A stretch of 32,134 nt of DNA from Pseudomonadota bacterium (GTDB lineage Bacteria; Pseudomonadota; Alphaproteobacteria; Caulobacterales; Caulobacteraceae), in contig JAEZCL010000213.1 in assembly GCA_023433585.1 (NCBI GenBank), positions 1-32,134 on the forward strand, written 5' to 3'. How positions within the stretch are numbered: the first letter of the stretch is position 1; each line of letters begins with the position of its first letter. The notes under the pieces were generated by a model. It saw nothing but the letters and a program-made list of their open reading frames with translations, was not told the origin of the DNA and searched no databases. This document shows positions 25,661 to 32,134 of this stretch, piece by piece. The translations under genes were made by a program, and so were the position numbers.

Positions 25661-26470
25661 GTGATCGACGCCTCTGACGACCTCAAGGCCATGATCGACG
25701 CCGCCCACGCGGCGGGGGCGGGCCTCGTGACCCGTTTCGGCCAGTTGTCTGAGCTGACGGTGCGCTCCAAGACCGGACCCGCCGACATGGTCTCCATCGC
25801 CGACGAGGAGGCCGAGCAGACCACCCGCGCCATTCTGGCAAAGGCCCGGCCCGGCTACGGCTTTCTGGGCGAGGAAGGCGGGGCGTCGGGCGGCGGGGCC
25901 GAGCAGTGGATCGTCGATCCGCTGGACGGCACCACCAACTTCCTGTTCGGCGCGCCGCTATGGGCGGTCAATGTGGCGCTGGCGCGCGAGGGGCGGGTGG
26001 TCGCGGGCGTCACCTATGTGCCGATGATGGACGAGCTGTTCGTCGCCGAAAAAGGCAAGGGCGCGTGGCTCAACAGGCGGCCCATCCATGTGTCCTCGCG
26101 CGCGACCCTGATCGAGAGCGTTCTGGCCTGCGGCATCCCTTTCGCCGGGAAACCCGACCATCCGCTCTATGCGCGCGAGATGGCGCTGCTGACCGCCGAC
26201 GTGGCGGGCATACGCCGCACGGGGGCCTGCGCGGTGGACATGGCGTGGGTCGCGTGCGGCCGCTGGGACGCCTACTGGGAGCGCTGCCTCAACGCCTGGG
26301 ACATGGCGCCGGGCGTGATCCTGGTCGAGGAAGCGGGCGGGCGGGCCACCGGCTGCGACGGCCACACGCTCGATATCCACGCCGGGCATGTCTGCGTCGA
26401 CAACGGGGCCGTCCATGACGCCCTGATCGCGCGCCTGAACGAGGCCCTGTCACAGGAAGAAACATCATGA
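25661..26470 (+). CDS. Inositol monophosphatase family protein
   Basis: The 269-residue protein has the metal- and substrate-binding motifs of IMPase: GEEGG (70-74), WIVDPLDGTTNF (83-94) and WDMAPGVILVEEAGG (213-227). It lacks a signal peptide, so it acts in the cytoplasm, hydrolysing an inositol monophosphate or similar ester with magnesium. The start is GTG at 25661, four bases after the transporter stop, with GAGGG about 10 bases upstream; an ATG at 25691 is possible. The stop overlaps the PhoD start by 4 bases. Other members of the family act on adenosine or fructose phosphates, but the context makes an inositol phosphate likely. Confidence 0.9.
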   Translation: MIDASDDLKAMIDAAHAAGAGLVTRFGQLSELTVRSKTGPADMVSIADEEAEQTTRAILAKARPGYGFLGEEGGASGGGAEQWIVDPLDGTTNFLFGAPLWAVNVALAREGRVVAGVTYVPMMDELFVAEKGKGAWLNRRPIHVSSRATLIESVLACGIPFAGKPDHPLYAREMALLTADVAGIRRTGACAVDMAWVACGRWDAYWERCLNAWDMAPGVILVEEAGGRATGCDGHTLDIHAGHVCVDNGAVHDALIARLNEALSQEETS

Positions 26471-27927
26471 CCGACATTCGCCGCCGGGGCTTTCTGGCCG
26501 GAACGATGCTGGCCTCCATCCTCGCCGCGCCGGGGCGTCTGGTGGCGCAGGTGCTGGGCTATCCACGCGCCCTTCAGGGTCCGATGATGGGCGCGCCGGG
26601 ACCGAACCATCTGACCGTCTGGGTGCGGGCGTCCGGCGCCTTTCCGGTGACGCTGGAATATTCCACCGACCGCGATTTCCGCACCTTCGTCGAAGGCCCG
26701 ACCGTCGAGGCGCGAGCCGAGGACGATTGCTGCGTGGTGCTGAGGGCCGAGGGCCTCTCGCCCGGGACGGACTACTGGTATCGCCTGCGCTTCAACGGCG
26801 AACTGGACCGCTTCCAGCCGCTGCCGCACCGCACCCGCACCGCGCCCGCCGGGCCGGCGGATTTCCGCGTGGCGTTCGGCTCCTGCTGCCGCATCCAGTA
26901 TGATCCGGTGCAGCCGATCTGGAACGTGGTGCGGGCGCTGGAGCCGGACATGTTCATCTGGCTGGGCGACAACATCTACGCCGACAGCGACCAGCCCGCC
27001 GCCCTGACCGACCTCTATGCGCGGGGCCGCGTGGTCGAGCGGCTGGAGCCGTTCCTGCGCTCGACGCCGCAGCTGGCGACCTGGGATGACCACGACTTCG
27101 GCTACAACGATTCCGACGGCCTCAGCCCCTACAAGCAGAGCGCGCTCAAGGTGTTCAGGAATTTCTGGGCCAATCCCGCCTACGGCGCCGACGGCGACCC
27201 CGGCGTCTATTGCAAACAGAGCTTCGGCGGGGTCGATTTCTTCATCCTCGACGGCCGCTATCACCGCGACCCGACCAACCGGCCCGACACTGCGTCCAAG
27301 ACCATGCTGGGCGCCGCCCAGAAGGCGTGGCTGAAGCGCGAGCTGAAGGCGTCGCAGGCGCCGTTCAAGGTGCTGGCGGTCGGTGGCGGCTGGTCCTCGG
27401 CCGAGAACGAGAACGGCGGCGATTCCTGGGCCGTCTTCATGACCGAGCGCAACGAGATCTTCGACTTCATCCGCGACGAGAACATCACCGGCGTGGTCTG
27501 CATCTCGGGCGACAGCCACATGGGCGAACTGAACTGCATCCCGTGGTCCGAGCGCGGCGGCTATGACATCTACGACTTCTGTTCGTCGCCCCTGGCCCAG
27601 ATGAACGCGGTCAGGAACCTGCGCCAGACGCCCGAGGTCCGCATCCGCGACGCCTGGACCCGCAGCGTCAACGTCGGCCTGCTGCGCTTTCACATGGCGG
27701 GCGACACGCCGACCCTGACCTACACCCTGCATGACGTCATGGGCGAGCCGGTGTGGGACGCGCTGGTGCTCACGCCCGACGACCTCAGGAACGGCGCCTC
27801 GACCTGGCGCGACAAGGCCGACCCGCTGGAGCTGGAACGGCTGGAGCGTTTCAAGCGTGGCGGCGGCTATTACGGCTATGACCCGGACGAGGGCTGGCCG
27901 GATCGGCCCCATTACCGCGAAGAATAA
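26467..27927 (+). CDS. phoD: PhoD-like alkaline phosphatase, Tat-exported
   Basis: The 486-residue protein starts with a twin-arginine signal (DIRRRGFLAGTMLASILA), so it is folded with its metal before export. An N-terminal immunoglobulin-like domain (about 35-125) precedes the catalytic domain with FGSCCR (137-142), LGDNIYAD (166-173), WDDHDFG (206-212) and ISGDSHMGEL, the PhoD metal ligands. PhoD enzymes are calcium/iron phosphodiesterases or phosphomonoesterases induced by phosphate starvation. Its ATG overlaps the IMPase stop by 4 bases, so it is co-expressed with the transporter. A role in trimming inositol phosphates in the periplasm is inferred. Confidence 0.9.
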   Translation: MTDIRRRGFLAGTMLASILAAPGRLVAQVLGYPRALQGPMMGAPGPNHLTVWVRASGAFPVTLEYSTDRDFRTFVEGPTVEARAEDDCCVVLRAEGLSPGTDYWYRLRFNGELDRFQPLPHRTRTAPAGPADFRVAFGSCCRIQYDPVQPIWNVVRALEPDMFIWLGDNIYADSDQPAALTDLYARGRVVERLEPFLRSTPQLATWDDHDFGYNDSDGLSPYKQSALKVFRNFWANPAYGADGDPGVYCKQSFGGVDFFILDGRYHRDPTNRPDTASKTMLGAAQKAWLKRELKASQAPFKVLAVGGGWSSAENENGGDSWAVFMTERNEIFDFIRDENITGVVCISGDSHMGELNCIPWSERGGYDIYDFCSSPLAQMNAVRNLRQTPEVRIRDAWTRSVNVGLLRFHMAGDTPTLTYTLHDVMGEPVWDALVLTPDDLRNGASTWRDKADPLELERLERFKRGGGYYGYDPDEGWPDRPHYREE

Positions 27928-27946
27928 GTCAGGGCGCTGTCAGCAG
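27928..27946. promoter_or_regulatory. GTCAG direct repeat upstream of the PepSY gene
   Basis: GTCAGGGCGCTGTCAGCAG has GTCAG at 27928 and 27939, 11 bases apart, directly after the PhoD stop. It matches the repeats at 8904 and 11081. It overlaps the ribosome site of the PepSY gene, so if real it would more likely repress than activate. Confidence 0.35.
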
Positions 27947-27955
27947 GGGCCGGGC

Positions 27956-28309
27956 ATGCTTGCGAGCATGATGAAGACGCTTTCTCCCCCCCGCCCGTTC
28001 TCCGCCGCCTGCCTGTCGGCGCTGGCCGCCGTGCTTCTGCTGGCGTCGGCGCCGCCGTCGACCGCCTGGGCCGATGACGACGACCACATCGCCGCGCGCG
28101 AGGCGCTCCAGCGGGGCGAGATCCTGCCCCTGACGCGAATTCTCAATATCGCCCTGGAGCGCGTGGCCGGCGACGTGATCGAGGTCGATCTGGACCGCGA
28201 GGACGACGGCTGGGAATATGAGGTCAAGATTCTGACCCCGACGGGCCGGGTGCGCGAGGTCACGCTGGACGCGCGCACCGGGCGGATTCTGAAGATCGAG
28301 GATGATTGA
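27956..28309 (+). CDS. Exported PepSY-domain protein
   Basis: The 117-residue protein has a signal peptide (LSALAAVLLLASAPPSTAWA) and a single PepSY domain (about 45-117; GEILPLTRILNIALERVAGDVIEVDLD, WEYEVKILTPTGRVREVTLDARTGRILKIEDD). Small periplasmic PepSY proteins are commonly encoded next to PhoP/PhoQ-type two-component systems and may affect the sensor or bind metal. ATG 27956 has AGGGG 6 bases upstream; ATGs at 27968 and 27971 are alternatives. The stop TGA overlaps the response regulator ATG (TGATG). Confidence 0.85.
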   Translation: MLASMMKTLSPPRPFSAACLSALAAVLLLASAPPSTAWADDDDHIAAREALQRGEILPLTRILNIALERVAGDVIEVDLDREDDGWEYEVKILTPTGRVREVTLDARTGRILKIEDD

Positions 28310-28971
28310 TGCGATGCCTGATCGTCGAGGACGATCCTGACATCCGGGCCGATCTGAAGCGGGGCCTGGAGGCCGCCGGTTTCATCGTCGATACGGCCGG
28401 CGACGGCGAGACCGCCTGGTATCAGGGCGACGTCGAGGACTATGACGCGGCGGTGCTGGATCTGGGCCTGCCGCGCCTCGACGGGCTGACGGTGTTGAAG
28501 CGCTGGCGCGCGGCGGGACGGGCCTTTCCGGTGATCGTGGTCTCGGCGCGCGGCGACTGGACCGAAAAGGTCGAGGGCATCGAGGCGGGCGCCGACGACT
28601 ACATGGCCAAGCCCTTCCAGATGGGCGAGCTGATCGCCCGTGTGCGCGGGCTCGTGCGGCGTGAGGCGGGGCGGCTGTCCAGCGTGGTCGTCGCGGGCCG
28701 CCTGCAGCTGGACACCAGCCGCATGACCGCGCAGTTCGACGGCGCGCCCGCCCGTCTGTCGCCGCTGGAGTTCCGCCTGATGGATTACCTGGCGCACCAG
28801 CCGGGCCGCGCGGTTTCGGCGGGCGAGCTGGCCGAGCACCTCTACGGAGCGGCGGAAAGCGGCGACGCCAACGCCATCGAGGCCATCGTCTCGCGCCTGA
28901 GACGCCGGTTCGGCTCTGACGTCATCACCACCCGGCGCGGGTTCGGCTATCTGCTGGAAACCGGGGCGTGA
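28309..28971 (+). CDS. OmpR/PhoB-family response regulator
   Basis: The 220-residue protein has a receiver domain (1-118) with acidic pocket EDD (7-9), phospho-acceptor Asp51 in AAVLDLGLP, VVSARG and the KPF lysine, and a C-terminal winged helix (about 128-220) ending TTRRGFGYLLE. Start ATG 28309 overlaps the PepSY stop; the GTG of the kinase overlaps its own stop. It is closest in look to the PhoP/QseB group. Its targets may include the GTCAG repeats near the phosphatase genes, since regulators of this family bind direct repeats about 10-11 bases apart; that link is inference. Confidence 0.93.
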   Translation: MRCLIVEDDPDIRADLKRGLEAAGFIVDTAGDGETAWYQGDVEDYDAAVLDLGLPRLDGLTVLKRWRAAGRAFPVIVVSARGDWTEKVEGIEAGADDYMAKPFQMGELIARVRGLVRREAGRLSSVVVAGRLQLDTSRMTAQFDGAPARLSPLEFRLMDYLAHQPGRAVSAGELAEHLYGAAESGDANAIEAIVSRLRRRFGSDVITTRRGFGYLLETGA

Positions 28972-30341
28972 TCGTCCGTTCGTTGCGCTGGCGGCTGCTT
29001 CTGGCGGCGGCGGCGGCGATCATGGTCGCCCTCGCCGTGGCGTGGCTGGTGATGACCTTCCTGTTCGAGCGGCATCTGGAACGGCGACTGGAGGCGGAGC
29101 TGGTCCGCGACGGCCATCGCATAGCCGCCGCGCTCGAGCTGGCCCCGGACGGCGCGCCGGTGATCCTCACGTCGCCCGCTGATCCGCGCCTCCAGACCCC
29201 TGCGGGCGGCTATTACTGGCAGGCGTCGAATGCGGCGGGCGCGGCGCGCTCGCGGTCGCTGTGGGATGCGGATCTGCCCGCGCCCGCGCCCGGGGCCGTT
29301 GACGGGGCGAACTGGCGTCTGCGCCGGGCGAACGGTCCGTTTGCGCGTCCCGTCGTGCTGCTGGAGCGGGTGGTCGAGCCGGACCCCGGCAGGCCGGGGG
29401 TGCTGATCCAGCTGGCCCAGGACACGGCGCCGCTGGCCACCGCGCGCGGCGAGTTCGGACGCGAGACAGCCTTTTTCCTGATCCTGCTGTGGCTGGTGCT
29501 GTCGGCGGCGGCCTGGGTTCAGGTGCATCTGGGGTTGAGGCCGCTTGCGCGGGTGCGTGGCGACCTGGCCCGGCTGCGCGACAATCCGTCCGCCCGTCTG
29601 GAGCGCGCCGACCTCAGGGAAATCCAGCCGCTGACCGACGCCATCAATGCGCTGGCGGCTTCGCGTGAGCGCGACCTGGAGGCCGTGCGGCGGCGCGCGG
29701 CTGATCTGGCGCACGGGCTGAAGACCCCGCTTGCGGCCATGACGGCCCAGAGCCGCCGGGCGCGTGAGGCCGGGGCGTCCGAGGCCGCCGACGGGCTGGA
29801 CCGCGCCATCGCCGCCATCGGCCGCACCGTCGAGGCCGAACTGGTGCGGGTCCGCGCCGCCGTCATCCGCAGCGAACCGGGCGGCCACGCGGACGTGCGC
29901 GAGACGGCTGAGCGGCTGGTCAATGTGCTGGAGCATACTGATCGGGGAAGCGGCCTGGTGTTCAACCTTGACCTGCCCGCCGGCCTGCAGCTGGGAATCC
30001 ATTCCGGCGACCTCAGTGAGATCCTCGGCGCGGTGCTGGAGAACGCCGCGCGCTTCGCCCGGCGACAGGTGTGGATCACCGCCGAGGCCGGGCCGGAATG
30101 GACCCGCCTGATCGTCGAGGACGACGGACCGGGCATCCCCGAGGCCGACCTGCGCACCGCTCTGGCGCGCGGCGGGCGGCTGGACGAGGCGCGCGCCGGA
30201 TCGGGTCTCGGCCTGTCGATCGCTCGTGAACTGGTTGAAGCCACGGGCGGGGCCATGGACCTGTCAGCCTCGCCGAACGGCGGCCTGAAAGTCGATTTCA
30301 CATGGGTGAAGCAGACGGGGCAGGCGCCGACAGGGCGCTGA
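28968..30341 (+). CDS. PhoQ-like sensor histidine kinase
   Basis: The 457-residue protein has TM1 at about 10-33, a periplasmic sensor region (about 34-165), TM2 at about 167-186, a HAMP-like linker, the dimerisation/phosphoacceptor helix DLAHGLKTPLAAM with His249, and an ATPase domain with ENAARFA, VEDDGPGIP and GSGLGLSIARELVEATGG. The H-box with HGLKTPL resembles PhoQ-type kinases. The start is GTG at 28968, overlapping the regulator stop by 4 bases. The periplasmic domain has no recognised ligand motif, so the signal (cation, phosphate, phytate) cannot be told from sequence. Confidence 0.93.
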   Translation: MIVRSLRWRLLLAAAAAIMVALAVAWLVMTFLFERHLERRLEAELVRDGHRIAAALELAPDGAPVILTSPADPRLQTPAGGYYWQASNAAGAARSRSLWDADLPAPAPGAVDGANWRLRRANGPFARPVVLLERVVEPDPGRPGVLIQLAQDTAPLATARGEFGRETAFFLILLWLVLSAAAWVQVHLGLRPLARVRGDLARLRDNPSARLERADLREIQPLTDAINALAASRERDLEAVRRRAADLAHGLKTPLAAMTAQSRRAREAGASEAADGLDRAIAAIGRTVEAELVRVRAAVIRSEPGGHADVRETAERLVNVLEHTDRGSGLVFNLDLPAGLQLGIHSGDLSEILGAVLENAARFARRQVWITAEAGPEWTRLIVEDDGPGIPEADLRTALARGGRLDEARAGSGLGLSIARELVEATGGAMDLSASPNGGLKVDFTWVKQTGQAPTGR

Positions 30342-30351
30342 CCGTCATTTC

Positions 30352-31425
30352 TCAATTGAACAGATCCATCTGCCGGATCGCATCCGCCGGAATGCGGAAC
30401 TGGCTCTCGTCAAGCGGGCGGCGCGGGCCCTGGAGGCCGTAGCGTTTGACCGCCGCCTTGAACCGCGCGGCGATCAGTTCGGCGACTGGGCCGGTCCCTT
30501 TCATGCGCTGGGACCAGTCAGGGTCATAGTCGCGCCCGCCCCGCGTCTGGCGGATCAGGGACATGACCCGTTTGGCGCGGTCGGGCCGGGCGTCGGCCAG
30601 CCATTGGCGGAACAGGTCCTTGATCTCCAGCGGCAGGCGCAGGGTCACATACATGGCCGAGGTCGCGCCTGCCCTGGCGGCGGCCTCCAGAACGGCCTCC
30701 AGTTCGTGATCGTTCAGGCCGGGGATGACCGGAGCGAAGCCGACGCCCACCGGGCAACCCGCATCGGCCAGGCGGCTGATCGCCTCCAGCCGCTTCGCCG
30801 GGGTGGAGGCGCGCGGCTCCATGGCGCGGGCCAGGCCCCGGTCCAGGGTGGTGATGGAGACGAAGGCCGAGCACAGGCCCTCACGCCCCATCGGCCCCAG
30901 GATGTCCGCATCCCGGGCGATCAGCACCGACTTGGTGATGATGCTGAACGGCTGGTTGAAGCGCCGCATCACCTCCAGCAGGCCGCGCGTGATTCTCTGC
31001 TCGCGCTCGATCGGCTGATAGGGGTCGGTGTTGCCGCCTATGTGGATGCGTTTGCAGACATATTTCCGGGCTGAGAGCTCCTGTTCCAGGAGACGCGCCG
31101 ATTCGGGCTTGAAGAAGAGCCGGCTCTCGAAATCCAGGCCCGGGGATAGGCCCATCCAGGCATGGGCCGGACGGGCGTAACAGTAGATACAGCCATGTTC
31201 GCAACCTCTGTAGGGATTGATGGAGCGGTCGAAGCCCACGTCGGGGCTGTCGTTGCGGGTGATGATTCGCCTGGCCCGCTCGGGCGTGAGGGTGGTGCGC
31301 AGGGGCGCCGCCGGTTCGTCGTCGCCGGTCCAGCCGTCGTTGAAGTCCTCGGCCTTGAGGCTCTCGTAACGGCCTGATTCATTGGAGCGGGCTCCCCTGC
31401 CTTTGGCGGCGGTGACGGGCGACAT
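30352..31425 (-). CDS. PA0069-type radical SAM protein
   Basis: The 357-residue protein has the radical SAM cluster motif CEHGCIYC (Cys75, Cys79, Cys82) preceded by DRSINPYRG, and continues with HIGGNTDPYQPIEREQRITRGLLEVM, FVSITTLD and GFAPVIPGLNDHE. This is the pattern of the 'PA0069 family' radical SAM proteins, distant relatives of spore photoproduct lyase (SplB), whose reaction is not established. The ATG is at 31425. It is convergent with the sensor kinase (10 bases apart) and shows no functional link to the inositol genes. Confidence 0.88.
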   Translation of the reverse strand: MSPVTAAKGRGARSNESGRYESLKAEDFNDGWTGDDEPAAPLRTTLTPERARRIITRNDSPDVGFDRSINPYRGCEHGCIYCYARPAHAWMGLSPGLDFESRLFFKPESARLLEQELSARKYVCKRIHIGGNTDPYQPIEREQRITRGLLEVMRRFNQPFSIITKSVLIARDADILGPMGREGLCSAFVSITTLDRGLARAMEPRASTPAKRLEAISRLADAGCPVGVGFAPVIPGLNDHELEAVLEAAARAGATSAMYVTLRLPLEIKDLFRQWLADARPDRAKRVMSLIRQTRGGRDYDPDWSQRMKGTGPVAELIAARFKAAVKRYGLQGPRRPLDESQFRIPADAIRQMDLFN

Positions 31426-31477
31426 GGCGGCACCCTATCATGCCGCTAGAACAAAACAAGAACATTTCAGACAAGAA

Positions 31478-31504
31478 AAAGGCCCGGTGTTCAGCCGGGC
31501 CTTT
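31478..31504 (-). terminator. Intrinsic terminator of the small secreted protein gene
   Basis: AAAGGCCCGG and CCGGGCCTTT form a perfect 10-bp stem with a 7-base loop. On the minus strand it follows the stop at 31515 and ends in TTTTTC, a normal Rho-independent terminator. Confidence 0.93.
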
Positions 31505-31514
31505 CCCATGCGCC

Positions 31515-31973
31515 TTACTGGAGTTCAGAGATCGACAGCACAGCCGGGGCCGGTGATTGGCCATAGGTTCCGATCCAGATGTCGTACTGGCCCGAGGACG
31601 GATTGTTGAAGCGGACGCGGGCGTTCAGTGCGCCGCCGCTGTCGTCATCGCAGTACCAGCGGCCGTCGGGGCCGTTGATGACCAGGGTGGTGTCTTCGCC
31701 GGAGCGGGTGCTGAAGATGAGGGGCAGGCTGCCGCCGCCGGTCCAGTTCACCCGGAGGTCGGGAGCGTTCGAGATGTTGCCGGCGCAGCCGGAAGCGGCG
31801 CGGCCCGCGTCGATGCTCCCGCCCGCGATGACCTCGACCGTACGCGGGTCGGGGGTGAAGCCGGACGAAAGACGAACCGTGCCGAAATTCGGGGACTGGG
31901 AATAATCCTGCGCGACGGCGGGCGCGGCGGCGAGAACGACGGCCGAAGCCGCGAGAACAACAATACTTTTCAC
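31515..31973 (-). CDS. Small secreted protein, PPC-like beta-sandwich
   Basis: The 152-residue protein has a clear signal peptide (KSIVVLAASAVVLAAAPAVA, cleavage before QDYSQ). The mature part is rich in beta-strand patterns; SLPLIFSTRSGEDTTLVINGPDGRWYCDDDSGG and PSSGQYDIWIGTY look like the bacterial pre-peptidase C-terminal (PPC) fold. Two cysteines (in SGCAGN and WYCDD) could form a disulfide. No protease motif is present, so 'peptidase' would be a misleading name. GTG 31973 is preferred over a TTG at 32003 because GGAG lies 9 bases upstream and the signal starts at once. Beyond the gene, 31974-32134 shows only a 7-bp inverted repeat (CGCGCCT/AGGCGCG, 32085-32109). Confidence 0.75.
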   Translation of the reverse strand: MKSIVVLAASAVVLAAAPAVAQDYSQSPNFGTVRLSSGFTPDPRTVEVIAGGSIDAGRAASGCAGNISNAPDLRVNWTGGGSLPLIFSTRSGEDTTLVINGPDGRWYCDDDSGGALNARVRFNNPSSGQYDIWIGTYGQSPAPAVLSISELQ

Positions 31974-32134
31974 TAGGTGACGCTCCAAACGATTGATGAA
32001 CAATCAGGTGTCCGGAATGGACGAGCGGAAACTAGCGAGGAAAGCTTTGCCGTAAAGCGAACATTTCATTCAGCCTGCGTTCATCGCGCCTGGGAACGGA
32101 AAAGGCGCGGGCCGGGCGGCGGGGCGCCGCGACC

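Noticed and set aside
24400..27912. Long minus-strand open frames opposite the transporter and PhoD
   Set aside because: Composition is biased to H, R, Q and D with no domain pattern; the plus-strand proteins have complete catalytic motifs.

Overview
The window is GC-rich DNA from an alphaproteobacterium, most likely a member of the Caulobacterales (Brevundimonas or a close relative). This rests on the tilS-ftsH junction, the dense ATGA/TGATG-coupled genes, a TonB receptor beside a beta-propeller phytase, and an RpiR-type IolR with GGAA-N6-TTCC boxes. The genus is inferred from gene content and protein flavour, not from an rRNA gene; no rRNA, tRNA, insertion sequence, phage gene or CRISPR array was seen.

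Layout. Bases 1-6895 are mostly housekeeping: the 3' part of tilS, ftsH, a Rnk/GreA-C-like regulator on the minus strand, a 362-base gap with a dyad and a structured inverted repeat, an acyltransferase-3 membrane protein, a small membrane protein coupled to a winged-helix regulator, and folP. Bases 6932-30341 form a metabolic island. A secreted purple-acid-phosphatase-like enzyme and a two-propeller phytase (minus strand) stand opposite a TonB-dependent receptor (plus strand). Then come two tandem inositol 2-dehydrogenases (minus), the divergent regulator iolR, and the operon iolC(-DUF2090)-iolD-iolE-iolB-iolA. After an IolR box follow an OPA-family (GlpT-like) transporter, an inositol-monophosphatase-family enzyme and a Tat-exported PhoD phosphatase, and then a PepSY protein with a PhoP/PhoQ-type two-component system. 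The right end holds a PA0069-type radical SAM protein and a small secreted protein with a strong terminator.

How it fits together (inference). The island reads as a complete phytate-to-central-metabolism route. The TonB receptor would bring phytate or a product across the outer membrane. The phytase and two further exported phosphatases of different folds would strip phosphates. The OPA transporter, which keeps the arginines, histidine and lysine that GlpT uses for phosphate esters, would import an inositol monophosphate. The adjacent IMPase would release myo-inositol in the cytoplasm for IolG, IolE, IolD, IolB, IolC and IolA. No inositol permease or inositol ABC transporter is present in the window.

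Regulation. IolR-type boxes lie at the iolG/iolR divergence, exactly over the -10 of iolC, upstream of the transporter, and in variant form upstream of the TonB receptor. A second element, GTCAG repeated at 11-base spacing, occurs upstream of the phytase/TonB receptor pair, the acid phosphatase and the PepSY/two-component genes. It resembles a Pho box or another OmpR/PhoB-family operator.
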